A DNA stretch of 20,879 bases, from positions 1-20,879 of the forward strand of contig JBDTDV010000069.1 in NCBI GenBank assembly GCA_039922875.1, written 5' to 3'. The stretch comes from JBDTDV01 sp039922875. Lineage in GTDB: Bacteria; Actinomycetota; Actinomycetes; Actinomycetales; Microbacteriaceae. The position numbers and the translations under genes are program-made. Shown piece after piece: positions 1 through 7,752 of the stretch. How positions within the stretch are numbered: position 1 is the first letter of the stretch; each line of letters starts with the position of its first letter. Below the pieces are notes generated by a model. It was given only the letters and a program-made list of their open reading frames with translations, was not told the DNA's origin and did no database searches.

Positions 1-489
1 CTGGTCGAGGTCCCGATCCAGACTCCGGATGCCGTGCCTGCGTTGGAAGCGGTGGTTGCCGCCGGCCGCGAGCGTGGCAAGCAAGTGGGCTCCGGCACGG
101 TCACCACGGTGGATCAGGTGCGGCTCAGTCACAAGGTCGGCGTCGCGTTCACCGTTTCGCCCGGGCTCGACGAGGATGTGGTGCGGCTCAGCGCCGAGCT
201 CGGGCTGCCGCACCTGGCCGGGGTCGCGACCGCCACCGAGATCCAGCACGCCGTGAAGCTCGGCTGCACGTGGGTGAAGGCGTTCCCGGCAGCCACCCTC
301 GGCGCCAGCTGGTTCAAGGCGATCAAGCACGGCCCGTTCCCTGGGATCTCCCTGGTCGCCACAGGGGGTATGGATGCCTCCAATGCGGCCGACTTCCTGG
401 CCGCCGGCGCGTCGATGGTCGCGGTCGGCTCGGCGCTGGCCGACCCGCGTCAGATCGAGCTGCTCGCCCCGCTGATTGCGCGGCGCTGA
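1..489 (+). CDS. eda: KDPG/KHG aldolase (2-dehydro-3-deoxy-6-phosphogluconate aldolase family), 5' truncated by window edge
   Basis: The frame is open from base 1 to TGA at 487-489 and gives 162 residues. The family usually has about 205-215, so some 45 N-terminal residues lie outside the window. The fragment opens with LVEVPIQTPDA, which matches the stretch holding the catalytic Glu of Eda. It then has GSGTV, SPGLDE, and WVKAFPA, whose Lys (fragment residue 93) is the expected Schiff-base lysine; the phosphate-binding region TGGMDASN follows. The enzyme splits KDPG into pyruvate and glyceraldehyde-3-phosphate, or acts on 4-hydroxy-2-oxoglutarate, in the cytoplasm. KDPG is also the end product of unsaturated uronate catabolism, so a link to the GH88 genes 1.4 kb away is possible. 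They are on the opposite strand with an unrelated gene between, so this is only inference. Confidence 0.9.
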   Translation: MVEVPIQTPDAVPALEAVVAAGRERGKQVGSGTVTTVDQVRLSHKVGVAFTVSPGLDEDVVRLSAELGLPHLAGVATATEIQHAVKLGCTWVKAFPAATLGASWFKAIKHGPFPGISLVATGGMDASNAADFLAAGASMVAVGSALADPRQIELLAPLIARR

Positions 490-549
490 GGGCGGAGGGC
501 TGGGGGGAGCGCGAGGCGCGGGGCGCGGGGGCGTAGCGGCGTAGGCGCG

Positions 550-625
550 CCAGGTGTGCGCTCCATCCAGGTGTGCGCTCAAAGAGGGGCGCGATGCCCG
601 CGTTTCATCGCCCGACTGAGCGCAC
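550..625. repeat. Direct repeat plus two-tier inverted repeat between convergent genes
   Basis: CCAGGTGTGCGCTC occurs twice (550-563 and 567-580). The core GTGCGCTC of the second copy pairs with GAGCGCAC at 618-625. Inside that stem a second pairing is possible between GGGCgcGATG and CATCGCCC, with a two-base bulge. The element lies between the stop codons of the aldolase and the DUF559 gene, so it could end transcription from both sides, although no T-run follows. A related hairpin sits on the other side of the DUF559 gene. Confidence 0.6.
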
Positions 626-654
626 GGGTGGACAGGTCGCGATCAGCGCAGGGG

Positions 655-1653
655 TCATCGACACCGCCCGGCGCCGTCGCGCGGAGTCCAGCCTCGTTCG
701 ATCAGGGCGGTGCGGACGCGGACGATTATTGCGGCGGGGTTGATCCGAAGGTGGTGCTTGTCGACGTGGATCACACGCCAACCCTCTTCCATCACGCCGT
801 CGAGGCGATCAATGTCGTGGTGGAATTGCCAGTCGTCGTCGCGATGCTGTTCGCCATCGTATTCGATGAGAACCCTGTACCGACGGTAGACCAGATCGCC
901 GTACGCGATGAAGGCACCGAAGCGGTTGAAGAGTTGGGGATTGACCTCCGGCTCAGGTAACCCGGCCCGGATCAGAAGTAGCCGCAGTTCGGTCTCCTTC
1001 GGGGAGTCCGTGCCCGGGCGGACGAGATCAAAGGCGTTCCGTAACCTGCGGGCGCCCGGTCGCCCGCTGTGCCCCCGGACTGCGCGTCCGAGCTCTTCCA
1101 GGTCCGACGGCGGGTCCTGGCGTCGCACCAGCGCATCGCCCACCGCCGTGAGTTCATTCAGCGTGAGCCACGTCGACAACTGACACCAGCTGGCGACGGC
1201 GGAGCTCGTGCGCAGCCCGTCGACGTCGACGACACGTGCCAGGCCGGCCGCGACGAGGTGACCGGCGACGCCGGTGCCGTGACGGCGCCGGCTGCGTACG
1301 GTGCTGGCGACGTCGACGGTTTCTCGCCGGGCGAGGCGTGCGGGAAGCGGCAGCCCGTGGAGCTGCGCGGCCGTGGCGTGCGAGAAGAACTGATCCGCCG
1401 GCATCCGGGTGGCGTATGCGCGCGCACGGGCGAGCGCTTCTCGTCTGACTCGCGCCCATCGCTCTCGCGAGGGTTCGCCGGCGACAGCACCGGCGGTGTC
1501 TGCCACTCGGCGAGCTGGCTCGCGGATGCCGTAGAACGGCTTCCCGAGATCGCCGCGCCGAAGTCGATCCCGGCTGACGCCGGCGGCGAGGGCGTCAGCG
1601 ACGTTGAAGGCGCGGTGCTCGAATTGCGTAGGCAGCGGGTGTGGCCGTTTCAT
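655..1653 (-). CDS. AbiEi-like winged-helix protein with C-terminal DUF559 (Vsr-like PD-(D/E)XK) nuclease domain
   Basis: The 332-residue protein is read from ATG at 1653. The frame stays open far upstream but there overlaps a GH88 gene, so the longer reading is rejected. Residues 14-48 (FNVADALAAGVSRDRLRRG) resemble the winged-helix start of AbiEi-type antitoxins. Residues about 85-180 carry the middle segment usual in the actinobacterial family (FFSHATAAQLHGLPLP, then VDVDGLRTSSAVASW). Residues 218-320 are DUF559, with ETELRLLL, D253 in YGDL, and IEYDGEQHRDD (E264, D266), followed by GWRVIHV. This is a restriction-endonuclease-like fold related to Vsr. No AbiEii toxin partner is adjacent, so it is an orphan; a defence or DNA-repair role is possible but unproven. 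GAGG stands only one base before the ATG, so translation may be leaderless or the start may differ. Confidence 0.8.
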   Translation of the reverse strand: MKRPHPLPTQFEHRAFNVADALAAGVSRDRLRRGDLGKPFYGIREPARRVADTAGAVAGEPSRERWARVRREALARARAYATRMPADQFFSHATAAQLHGLPLPARLARRETVDVASTVRSRRRHGTGVAGHLVAAGLARVVDVDGLRTSSAVASWCQLSTWLTLNELTAVGDALVRRQDPPSDLEELGRAVRGHSGRPGARRLRNAFDLVRPGTDSPKETELRLLLIRAGLPEPEVNPQLFNRFGAFIAYGDLVYRRYRVLIEYDGEQHRDDDWQFHHDIDRLDGVMEEGWRVIHVDKHHLRINPAAIIVRVRTALIERGWTPRDGAGRCR

Positions 1654-1756
1654 GCCTCGATGATGGCGGGTCCGTCCGGCCGATCGGCGTTCTCCACCGG
1701 GTGGAATGGGTGAGCCCGAGTTCTCCACAGGCGCGGGTGGCTGTTTGCGATCGCGG

Positions 1757-1807
1757 GTGCGCTCGCTTGGGCGGATCCCCCGGAGCCACCCGCCCAATTG
1801 AGCGCAC
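1757..1807. repeat. Long imperfect hairpin upstream of the DUF559 gene
   Basis: The left arm 1757-1774 (GTGCGCTCGCTTGGGCGG) and the right arm 1790-1807 (CCGCCCAATTGAGCGCAC) pair at 16 of 18 positions around a 15-base loop. The outer eight bases are the same GTGCGCTC/GAGCGCAC pair found at 573-625. The element lies between the 3' end of the GH88 operon and the start of the DUF559 gene. It could be a terminator for the operon, an operator for the DUF559 gene, or a REP-like repeat. No T-tract follows either arm. Confidence 0.7.
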
Positions 1808-1827
1808 GCGCGACGGAGGGGGCCGAC

Positions 1828-1879
1828 CGAGAGGGCGCCGATCGGGAGGGCGGCGGCCGGGAGGGCGGCGGCCGGGGGG
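1828..1879. repeat. G-rich 15-bp tandem repeat abutting the GH88 stop codon
   Basis: CGGGAGGGCGGCGGC occurs at 1843-1857 and exactly again at 1858-1872. A diverged copy precedes it (1828-1842) and a partial copy follows. The tract ends at the TAG stop of the downstream GH88 gene. It may be simple GC-rich slippage sequence; no coding role is seen. Confidence 0.6.
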
Positions 1880-3013
1880 CTACGCGGGGAGGGGGGCGAG
1901 GCGATGCAGCGCCTCGACGAAGTAGTAGTCCCCCCACATGACGCTCTCTTGCACGCCGATGTTCTCGCCCCGGTGGTACAGCGAGTGTTTGAGGATTCCC
2001 TCCCAGTCGTCGCTTGCGCTGCCGAGGAAGTCGGGTTGGCACAGTCGCGCGACGATTCGTCGCGCGTACTCTCGGTACCGTGGCCCATCTTCCTCGGCCA
2101 GCTCGGCCAGCTGCAGCATGGCCGCGGCGGTAATGCTTGCTGCGGAGGCCTCGTAGGGGAACTCCGGTTGCGGATCCTCCCAATCGTTGGGTCCGACGTA
2201 GTTCTCGCCGACCCGTTCGATATAGAGATCGGCGCACCGGCGTGCGGTGTCCAAGAACCGGGTGTCTCCGGTCCATTGATATGCAGCCCCGAAACCATAA
2301 ATTGCCCACGCCTGACCCCGCACCCAGGACGAGTCGGAGCGATAGCCCTGGTGTGTGGCGGCGCGGAGGAATTCGCCCGATTCGGGATCGAACCAGCCCT
2401 CGTGCACGGTGCTCGCGTCGCCGCGGACGAGGAATCGGCGGGAGGTGAGCGCGTGCGCGGTCGCGACGTTGGCGAGCTCGGGATCGTCAGAGAGCGCGGC
2501 CGCCTGATAGATGATCCCAACGTTCATCATCACGTCGATAAAGGTGCTTCCGGCATCCACCCAGGTGCGAAGATAGCGCCCCGCCGCGTTGAAACGGCCG
2601 GCCATGGTTCGACCGGCTTGGATCAGCACCTCACGCGTCTCGTCGGTCGGGTCGATCGCGTGCCATCTGCCCCAGCTCGGTGTGAAGAGGAATCCGATGT
2701 CGTGGGTGCCCCGGTCAAGCTTCCTCGGTTCCACGAGCCGACTGTACTTCTCGGCCTGCTGCCGCCAGGTTGGATCTCCGGATCGTTCGGCGAAGATCCA
2801 GATCATTCCGGTGAGGAATCCACCGGTCCAGATCGGCGCCCAGGAGTCCTCGTCGAAGTGCCACCGACCGCCTTTCGTGTAGATCGGGATCTGGCCGGGG
2901 TGATTGGTGATCAACCGGCGCACGCGCTCTTGGGAGATCTCAAGAGCCCTGGCTATATCGGCAGTGACGCCGCCGGCCATTTCTCGAGGTGCCTGTGCCG
3001 TTTGGTCAACCAT
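1880..3013 (-). CDS. GH88-family unsaturated glucuronyl hydrolase, second paralogue
   Basis: The 377-residue protein starts at ATG 3013, behind AAGGAAAGG. An upstream in-frame start would only add a stretch read from the preceding gene's 3' end. The fold is the (alpha/alpha)6 barrel of GH88: WTGGFLTGMIWIF at 62-74, THDIGFLF with D105, FIDVMMN with D160, GYRSDSSWVRGQAWAIYGF, and a C-terminal SVMWGDYYFVEAL. D105 and D160 match the two Asp residues needed in characterised Bacillus UGL (Asp88 and Asp149 there), by motif comparison. Such enzymes hydrate the C4=C5 bond of an unsaturated uronic acid at the non-reducing end of oligosaccharides. There is no signal peptide, so it is cytoplasmic. It overlaps the upstream paralogue by 8 bases (ATGGTTGA), which implies coupled translation. 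GH105 is a less likely assignment, given the MMN motif. Confidence 0.88.
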   Translation of the reverse strand: MVDQTAQAPREMAGGVTADIARALEISQERVRRLITNHPGQIPIYTKGGRWHFDEDSWAPIWTGGFLTGMIWIFAERSGDPTWRQQAEKYSRLVEPRKLDRGTHDIGFLFTPSWGRWHAIDPTDETREVLIQAGRTMAGRFNAAGRYLRTWVDAGSTFIDVMMNVGIIYQAAALSDDPELANVATAHALTSRRFLVRGDASTVHEGWFDPESGEFLRAATHQGYRSDSSWVRGQAWAIYGFGAAYQWTGDTRFLDTARRCADLYIERVGENYVGPNDWEDPQPEFPYEASAASITAAAMLQLAELAEEDGPRYREYARRIVARLCQPDFLGSASDDWEGILKHSLYHRGENIGVQESVMWGDYYFVEALHRLAPLPA

Positions 3014-4232
3014 TGTGTGTGCCCTTTCCTTGCGTGGTTTCCGTGCTGCGGGATCCGCCGCCCTGTTGCCGGTGCTGGTCGATCGTGTCGAATGCGTCGA
3101 GCAGCCAGTAGTCGCCGAACATGACCGATTCATCGACGCCGAGGTTTAGCGCCTCGTGATAGGAGCCATGTCGAAGGATTCCTTCCCAGTCGTCGCCTGG
3201 CTCCGCGAGGAAGTCGGATTCCGAAAGCCGCAGCAGAATCCTGATCGCGTAATCGGCATATTCCCTGGCGAGCCGGTCGTTCTGAACGAGCCCGGCCAGC
3301 TGCCAGAATCCGCCGGCAGCGGCGGCAGCCGCCGAGCTCTCATATTTTCGAGGCGGATCCGGCTGCGCCCAATCGTTGGGCGGGATCAGCCGGTCACCGG
3401 TCTGGTTGAGGTAGAAGTCGGCGGCGTCGATGGCCGTGCGGAGGAACCTGTTGTCGCCGGTGAACCGATAGACCGTACCGAATCCGTATAGCGCCCAGGC
3501 CTGGCCGCGGGCCCATGATCCGTCGTCCCGATAGCCCTGCTGGGTGCTCTGGCGCAGAAAAGCGCCCGTGGCCAGGTCGAACATTCCCTCGTGTGAGGCC
3601 GAACCGTCACCACGCATCAGATACCGGCGGGTGGTCAAGGAGTGCTCGTACCCGACGCGGGCCAGCGATTGGTCGCCAGTGACGGATGCCGCGTAGAGCA
3701 CCAGGTGCACATTCATCATGATGTCGATGAAAAGACTCGCGGGATCGCGGAAGCTCGGCAGGTACCGGCCGCGCTCTAAGAACCGGCTGGCTGAGGTCTT
3801 GCCTGCCTGCACCAGCACGTCCCGGTGCCGCGCGTCACCGGACTCCTCGTACCAGCGGCGATAGGTGGACCAGAACAGGAAGCCGAGGTCGTGCACGTCG
3901 GCATCCGTTTTGCGGTCCTCGATGAGCCGGAAATAGTGCTCCGCCCGCTGCCGGAACCATGGGCCGTCTGGCGCGTGTTCGGACAACATCCACAGTTCGC
4001 CGCCGAGAAAGCCGTCGCACCAGTGCGTCCACGCCTCGCCGTCGATCGCCCACGCCCCGCCTTGCGTGTAGAGCGGGAACCTGTCGGGGTGCCGCGTGGT
4101 CAGGGCGCGGACTTTGTCGGCCGCGCTGGCCCAGACGCGTCGACTGGCCGCGGAGAACTCGTCGTCGACGACGTATCCGGTCGGAAGAACGACTGGCAGG
4201 GGGGCGCTGAGCACGCGGTACCGAGGGGACAC
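3006..4232 (-). CDS. GH88-family unsaturated glucuronyl hydrolase, first paralogue
   Basis: The 408-residue protein is read from GTG 4232, with GAGAAG just upstream. A longer reading from ATG 4334 would overlap the ATPase gene by 74 bases and is less likely. The family signatures are WCDGFLGGELWML at 71-83, VHDLGFLF with D115, FIDIMMN with D170, GYRDDGSWARGQAWALYGF, and ESVMFGDYWLLDAF near the end. D115 and D170 are the predicted catalytic pair. The protein lacks a signal peptide and should act in the cytoplasm on imported unsaturated uronides. It begins 28 bases after the ATPase stop and overlaps the next GH88 gene, so all three look co-transcribed. The paralogues share every motif but differ widely elsewhere, which suggests different substrates or linkages. 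Confidence 0.87.
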   Translation of the reverse strand: MSPRYRVLSAPLPVVLPTGYVVDDEFSAASRRVWASAADKVRALTTRHPDRFPLYTQGGAWAIDGEAWTHWCDGFLGGELWMLSEHAPDGPWFRQRAEHYFRLIEDRKTDADVHDLGFLFWSTYRRWYEESGDARHRDVLVQAGKTSASRFLERGRYLPSFRDPASLFIDIMMNVHLVLYAASVTGDQSLARVGYEHSLTTRRYLMRGDGSASHEGMFDLATGAFLRQSTQQGYRDDGSWARGQAWALYGFGTVYRFTGDNRFLRTAIDAADFYLNQTGDRLIPPNDWAQPDPPRKYESSAAAAAAGGFWQLAGLVQNDRLAREYADYAIRILLRLSESDFLAEPGDDWEGILRHGSYHEALNLGVDESVMFGDYWLLDAFDTIDQHRQQGGGSRSTETTQGKGTHNG

Positions 4233-4260
4233 TTGCTTCTCACGAATCGTTTGCGGTGTG

Positions 4261-5103
4261 CTACTCGGTGGCAATCGGCCGACCTGCGCGCTTGGCCTCT
4301 TGGATCCGCGCGTAAATTCGTGCCCGTAACTCACCGAAGCGCGGTTCGATTCGGGTGGTCAGCTGATCGCGGTTGTCGCCGAGGTCGATGGCGACGTCTT
4401 CCATCACCGTGGTCGGGGAGGCCGACAGGACGACAACCCGCTCGCCCAGATAGACCGACTCGTCGATGTCGTGGGTGACGAAGACGATGGTCACGCCCAA
4501 TCTCGACCACAGCGAGCGGACCAGGTCTTCCAACTCGGCTCGCGTTTGTGCGTCAACGGAGGCGAATGGCTCGTCCATGAGCAAAACTTTCGGCTCGTAG
4601 GCGATCGCACGCGCGATCGCGACCCGCTGCTGCATCCCGCCGGACAGTTGCCAGGGATACGCGCCGTGCGCATCCTTCAGGCCCACCGCTTCCAGGCTGT
4701 CGTCGACCAGGGTTCGGCGCCGGTTGGCCGGAACACCCTTCTCTTTCAGGGGTAGCTCCACATTCTGGCGCACCTTCATCCAGGGAAACAGGCTTCTGCC
4801 ATACTCCTGGAAAACCACGGCCATACCCTCGGGCGGGCCGACCACCCGCTTTCCGCCGAGGATGACCTCACCGCTGGTGGGGGTGAGCAGCCCCGAGATG
4901 CAGCGCAGCAGCGTGGTCTTACCTGCCCCGGATGGTCCGACGACGCAGACCATCTCGCCTTGCCGAAGGCTGAAGCTCACGTCTCTAACCGCTTCGACGG
5001 TGCGGCCGCTGCCCTCGTACACCTTGTGCAGGTGATTGATCTGCAGCATGGCGTCGGCATCGTTAGCGCCCTGGTCGCGCAGATCGTGGTTCAGGTCGTT
5101 CAT
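4261..5103 (-). CDS. ABC transporter ATPase, SsuB/TauB (nitrate/sulfonate/taurine) type
   Basis: The 280-residue protein is read from ATG 5103, because GGAG stands five bases before it. Two further in-frame starts (an ATG and GTG 5148) lie upstream without a ribosome site. All ABC motifs are present: Walker A GPSGAGKTT (56-64), Q-loop Q99 in VVFQE, signature LSGGMQQR (153-160), Walker B LLMDEPF (174-180), D-loop SVDAQTR and switch H211. VFQEYGRSLFPWMKVRQNV is typical of the SsuB/TauB branch rather than the CUT1 sugar importers. It should energise the two permeases encoded just upstream. It is followed after 28 bases by the GH88 genes. Confidence 0.9.
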   Translation of the reverse strand: MNDLNHDLRDQGANDADAMLQINHLHKVYEGSGRTVEAVRDVSFSLRQGEMVCVVGPSGAGKTTLLRCISGLLTPTSGEVILGGKRVVGPPEGMAVVFQEYGRSLFPWMKVRQNVELPLKEKGVPANRRRTLVDDSLEAVGLKDAHGAYPWQLSGGMQQRVAIARAIAYEPKVLLMDEPFASVDAQTRAELEDLVRSLWSRLGVTIVFVTHDIDESVYLGERVVVLSASPTTVMEDVAIDLGDNRDQLTTRIEPRFGELRARIYARIQEAKRAGRPIATE

Positions 5104-5154
5104 GATTGCTCCGTACTTGTCGTTCATGTTGTCGTTTGTCGCGCTCACGCCGCA

Positions 5155-5934
5155 CTAGCCGGCTTGACGTGCGCCCTCGTACCAGCGCAAGACGACCATT
5201 TCGAAACCGCGCATCAGCAGGGACAGCGCGACGCCGATGATTCCGAGGAGCAGGATGCCGCTCCACATCTCGGGGATGGCGAAGGTGCGCTGGAATTGGA
5301 TGACCGTGAATCCCAGGCCGTCGCGCGACGCGAACATCTCGCTAATCACCATCAGAATGATGCCGATCGACAGTCCGGTGCGCATGCCGGTGACGATTTG
5401 CGGGCTGGCCGCCCGGAGGGTCAGCAGCCGAAGCCGACTCACGCCGTTGATCCGGTAAATGCTGCAGGTGTCCTTGAGCAGTGAGTCGACGCCACGCACG
5501 CCCTCGATGGTGTTCAGCAGCATGGGCCACAGGCATCCGAAGGCAATCACGGCGACCTTCGAGGTGTTGCCGATACCCGAAATGACCAGAAGTACCGGGA
5601 TCATCACCGTTGGCGGGATCGCGCGGAAGAACTCGAGAACCGGCTCGGAGTAATCTCGGGCGACCTTGGAGGAGCCCAATAGCACCCCGAGCATCAGCGC
5701 GATAACCAGTGCGATGAGGAATCCCGCACCCAGCCGCATCAGGCTCGGCACGATATCGGTCGCCCACCGGTCGGAGGAGATCCAGGTGCGGTTGAAGGCG
5801 ACCAGAATCTTTTGCAGCGGCGGGAAGAAGAAGCTGGTACTTCCGGCTGAGAGTGTGTACCACAGCACGAACAGCACGATGGGTACCAAGAAGATGGTCC
5901 ATGCCTTCTTCAGGCCTGATTTGATCGACGGCAT
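5155..5934 (-). CDS. ABC transporter permease, SsuC type (second of two)
   Basis: The 259-residue protein is read from ATG 5934, which lies one base after the stop of the preceding permease (TAGGATG). A GTG at 5946 would extend it by four residues and overlap the stop. About six membrane helices are visible, starting with TIFLVPIVLFVLWY, then FLIALVIALMLGVLLG. The cytoplasmic coupling loop is around LKDTCSIYRINGVSRLRLLT, followed by AASPQIVTGMRTG, which corresponds to the EAA loop that docks on the ATPase. It belongs to the BPD_transp_1 family of nitrate/sulfonate/taurine importers and forms a heterodimer with the other permease by inference. Confidence 0.87.
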   Translation of the reverse strand: MPSIKSGLKKAWTIFLVPIVLFVLWYTLSAGSTSFFFPPLQKILVAFNRTWISSDRWATDIVPSLMRLGAGFLIALVIALMLGVLLGSSKVARDYSEPVLEFFRAIPPTVMIPVLLVISGIGNTSKVAVIAFGCLWPMLLNTIEGVRGVDSLLKDTCSIYRINGVSRLRLLTLRAASPQIVTGMRTGLSIGIILMVISEMFASRDGLGFTVIQFQRTFAIPEMWSGILLLGIIGVALSLLMRGFEMVVLRWYEGARQAG

Positions 5935-5935
5935 C

Positions 5936-6760
5936 CTAGAGCTCACTCCGTACTGATTGATGCCAGCGCAGAGCTTTTCGCTCGACGAACCGTGCGGCGA
6001 TGTTGACCAGCACGCCCATCACGCCGGCGGTGATGACCAGGGAATACATTTCCGGCAGGGCGAGAGCCGATTGGGCAAGGGCGATCTGATTACCGATCCC
6101 GGGATTGCCGATCACCAGTTCTGCCGTGACGGCCAGCACCAGCGATACCGAAGCGCCGAGCCGGAACCCGGTGATCGCGTAGGGCAGCGCGGTCGGCCAG
6201 GACACGTAACGGATCCGGCTCCATCGGCCAAGCCCGAACACTCTGGCCGTGTCGAGAGCGACCGGGTCGACATCCTTCACTCCATACAAGATCTGGATCA
6301 GGATCTGCCAGAACGCGGCGTAGACGATCAGCAGGAGTGCGGATTTGATATCGATTCCGAACACCAGCACAGCCAGGGGAATCAGCGCTACCGAGGGGAT
6401 CGGCCGCAGGAACTCGATCGTGGACTCCGTGTAGCGCCACAGGATCGGGATAGAGCCGAGGATGAGTCCGACGAGCGAGGCAGCAATGAAAGCGATTGCC
6501 AATCCGAGGAACCAGGCCTGCGCGGTGTAGCCGACCGCCATCCAGAATTCTGGCTCGAAGAGGTTTCTGATCATTGCTGCCACGACCTCGTGCAGCGGGG
6601 GAAAGTACCGTGCCGGCAGCAGCCCGACCGTCGGCAGGATCTCCCAGATTGCCAAGAACACGAGGAAGCCAACGCTGCCACGCAATCGTGGACTCCGGGT
6701 GCCCCGCAGCGGTATTTTCTTGCCCGGTGCGGGTGCCGTTCGGATGATGGTTTGCGACAT
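5936..6760 (-). CDS. ABC transporter permease, SsuC type (first of two)
   Basis: The 274-residue protein starts at ATG 6760, 17 bases after the binding-protein stop codon. It has a short basic cytoplasmic N-terminus, then about six hydrophobic helices (LRGSVGFLVFLAIWEILPTV; AWFLGLAIAFIAASLVGLIL; SALLLIVYAAFWQILIQIL and others). The EAA-like loop is at LDTARVFGLGRWSRIRYVSW. It is clearly distinct from the downstream permease, with only family-level similarity, so this is not a fresh duplication. Ssu- and Tau-type systems more often encode a single homodimeric permease; two different ones suggest an asymmetric channel. Confidence 0.87.
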   Translation of the reverse strand: MSQTIIRTAPAPGKKIPLRGTRSPRLRGSVGFLVFLAIWEILPTVGLLPARYFPPLHEVVAAMIRNLFEPEFWMAVGYTAQAWFLGLAIAFIAASLVGLILGSIPILWRYTESTIEFLRPIPSVALIPLAVLVFGIDIKSALLLIVYAAFWQILIQILYGVKDVDPVALDTARVFGLGRWSRIRYVSWPTALPYAITGFRLGASVSLVLAVTAELVIGNPGIGNQIALAQSALALPEMYSLVITAGVMGVLVNIAARFVERKALRWHQSVRSEL

Positions 6761-6777
6761 GTTCTTGGCTGCCCGGT

Positions 6778-7752
6778 TTACTTGTAGATCACTTTGTTGA
6801 CGTCGAAGTCCTTAGAGATCATGCTCTCCTTGACCATCTCCGGAAGCATCGCCTCCAGGGAAGCCACGTTGACCTCTGGGTTGTAGAGCGGGATGACGAA
6901 CTGGTTCGCAATCTCTGGGGTCAGCTTCGTGAACTTCGGGATGATGCCGCGAACTTCGTTGGGGTGCCCGTTCGCGTAGTTTCCGGATTCGGTAATGGCG
7001 GACACGAACTTCTTGATCAACTCCGGCTTCTCATCAATGACCTTCTTGGTCGTGACAAAAGCGGCGGCGGTGAGGCCCGGTGCGGTGTCGACGTAGTTGG
7101 AGGTGAGGTCCCGCAAGCCGTGCTGCAGGGCAGTGGTGTGGAACGGTTCGACCATCCAGGCGGCGTCGATTTGGCCGCTCTCCAGCGCCTGCTCCATATT
7201 GTCGAAGGGCAACTCGACGAACTTGAGGTCGGCGGTGGAGCCGCCGGCCTTCTCGACGGAGATCCGCGCGGTGAGCTCACCGATGTTCTTCACGGTGTTC
7301 GAAGCGATCGTCTTGCCCTCAAGATCCTTCGGCGTCTGGAAGTTGGCCTTCGAGCCGACCATCAAGGCCGAGAAGTCTTTGCCTTGCACCCCGGTCGATG
7401 TGGAAGCCGCGGCGATCATGACCAGCGGCAGTCCCTTGTCGTTGCCCTGCATCACCGATACGGTGTTCGCGAACACCACGTCGAATTGTCCGGCGACCAG
7501 CGCGGTCAGCGACGCCGCGCCGCTGGTCGTGTCGGTGATTTGAAGGTCGATGCCCTTGTCAGTGAAGAAGCCCTTATCTTTGCCGAGCCGGATGGCTGCC
7601 GTTTCGGCGTTGGGTAGCAGGCCTGCCTTGAGCACTGCCGTCCCCGTGTCTTCACCTCCGGTACCGCCGCTGGTGGAGGAACTCGCCGCGCATCCGGTGA
7701 GCGCGAGGCCCAATACCAGGGACAGTGTCCCAGCGATTATCCGCTTTTTCAT
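6778..7752 (-). CDS. ABC transporter substrate-binding lipoprotein, NMT1/SsuA-like
   Basis: The 324-residue protein has a strong ribosome site (AGGAG, five bases before ATG 7752). Residues 1-20 form a lipoprotein signal with lipobox LTGC and Cys21 as the lipidated residue, followed by a Ser/Gly-rich linker. The mature part starts AVLKAGLLPNAETAAIRLGK, then GFFTDKGIDLQI and LVAGQFDVVFAN, typical of NMT1/THI5-like and SsuA/TauA proteins. These usually bind sulfonates, nitrate, bicarbonate, pyrimidines or aromatic acids. Placement ahead of two GH88 genes instead suggests an acidic saccharide or its conjugate; this is inference, as the ligand cannot be read from sequence. Confidence 0.88.
   Translation of the reverse strand: MKKRIIAGTLSLVLGLALTGCAASSSTSGGTGGEDTGTAVLKAGLLPNAETAAIRLGKDKGFFTDKGIDLQITDTTSGAASLTALVAGQFDVVFANTVSVMQGNDKGLPLVMIAAASTSTGVQGKDFSALMVGSKANFQTPKDLEGKTIASNTVKNIGELTARISVEKAGGSTADLKFVELPFDNMEQALESGQIDAAWMVEPFHTTALQHGLRDLTSNYVDTAPGLTAAAFVTTKKVIDEKPELIKKFVSAITESGNYANGHPNEVRGIIPKFTKLTPEIANQFVIPLYNPEVNVASLEAMLPEMVKESMISKDFDVNKVIYK

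Noticed and set aside
1654..2520. N-terminal extension of the DUF559 gene frame to 621 residues
   Set aside because: It runs antisense-frame through the GH88 gene on the same strand and reads as low-complexity Arg/Ser/Pro sequence. The family-like protein begins at 1653.
1904..3124. 406-residue plus-strand open frame
   Set aside because: It is the complement of the well-supported GH88 gene and shows no family motifs. High GC keeps such shadow frames open.
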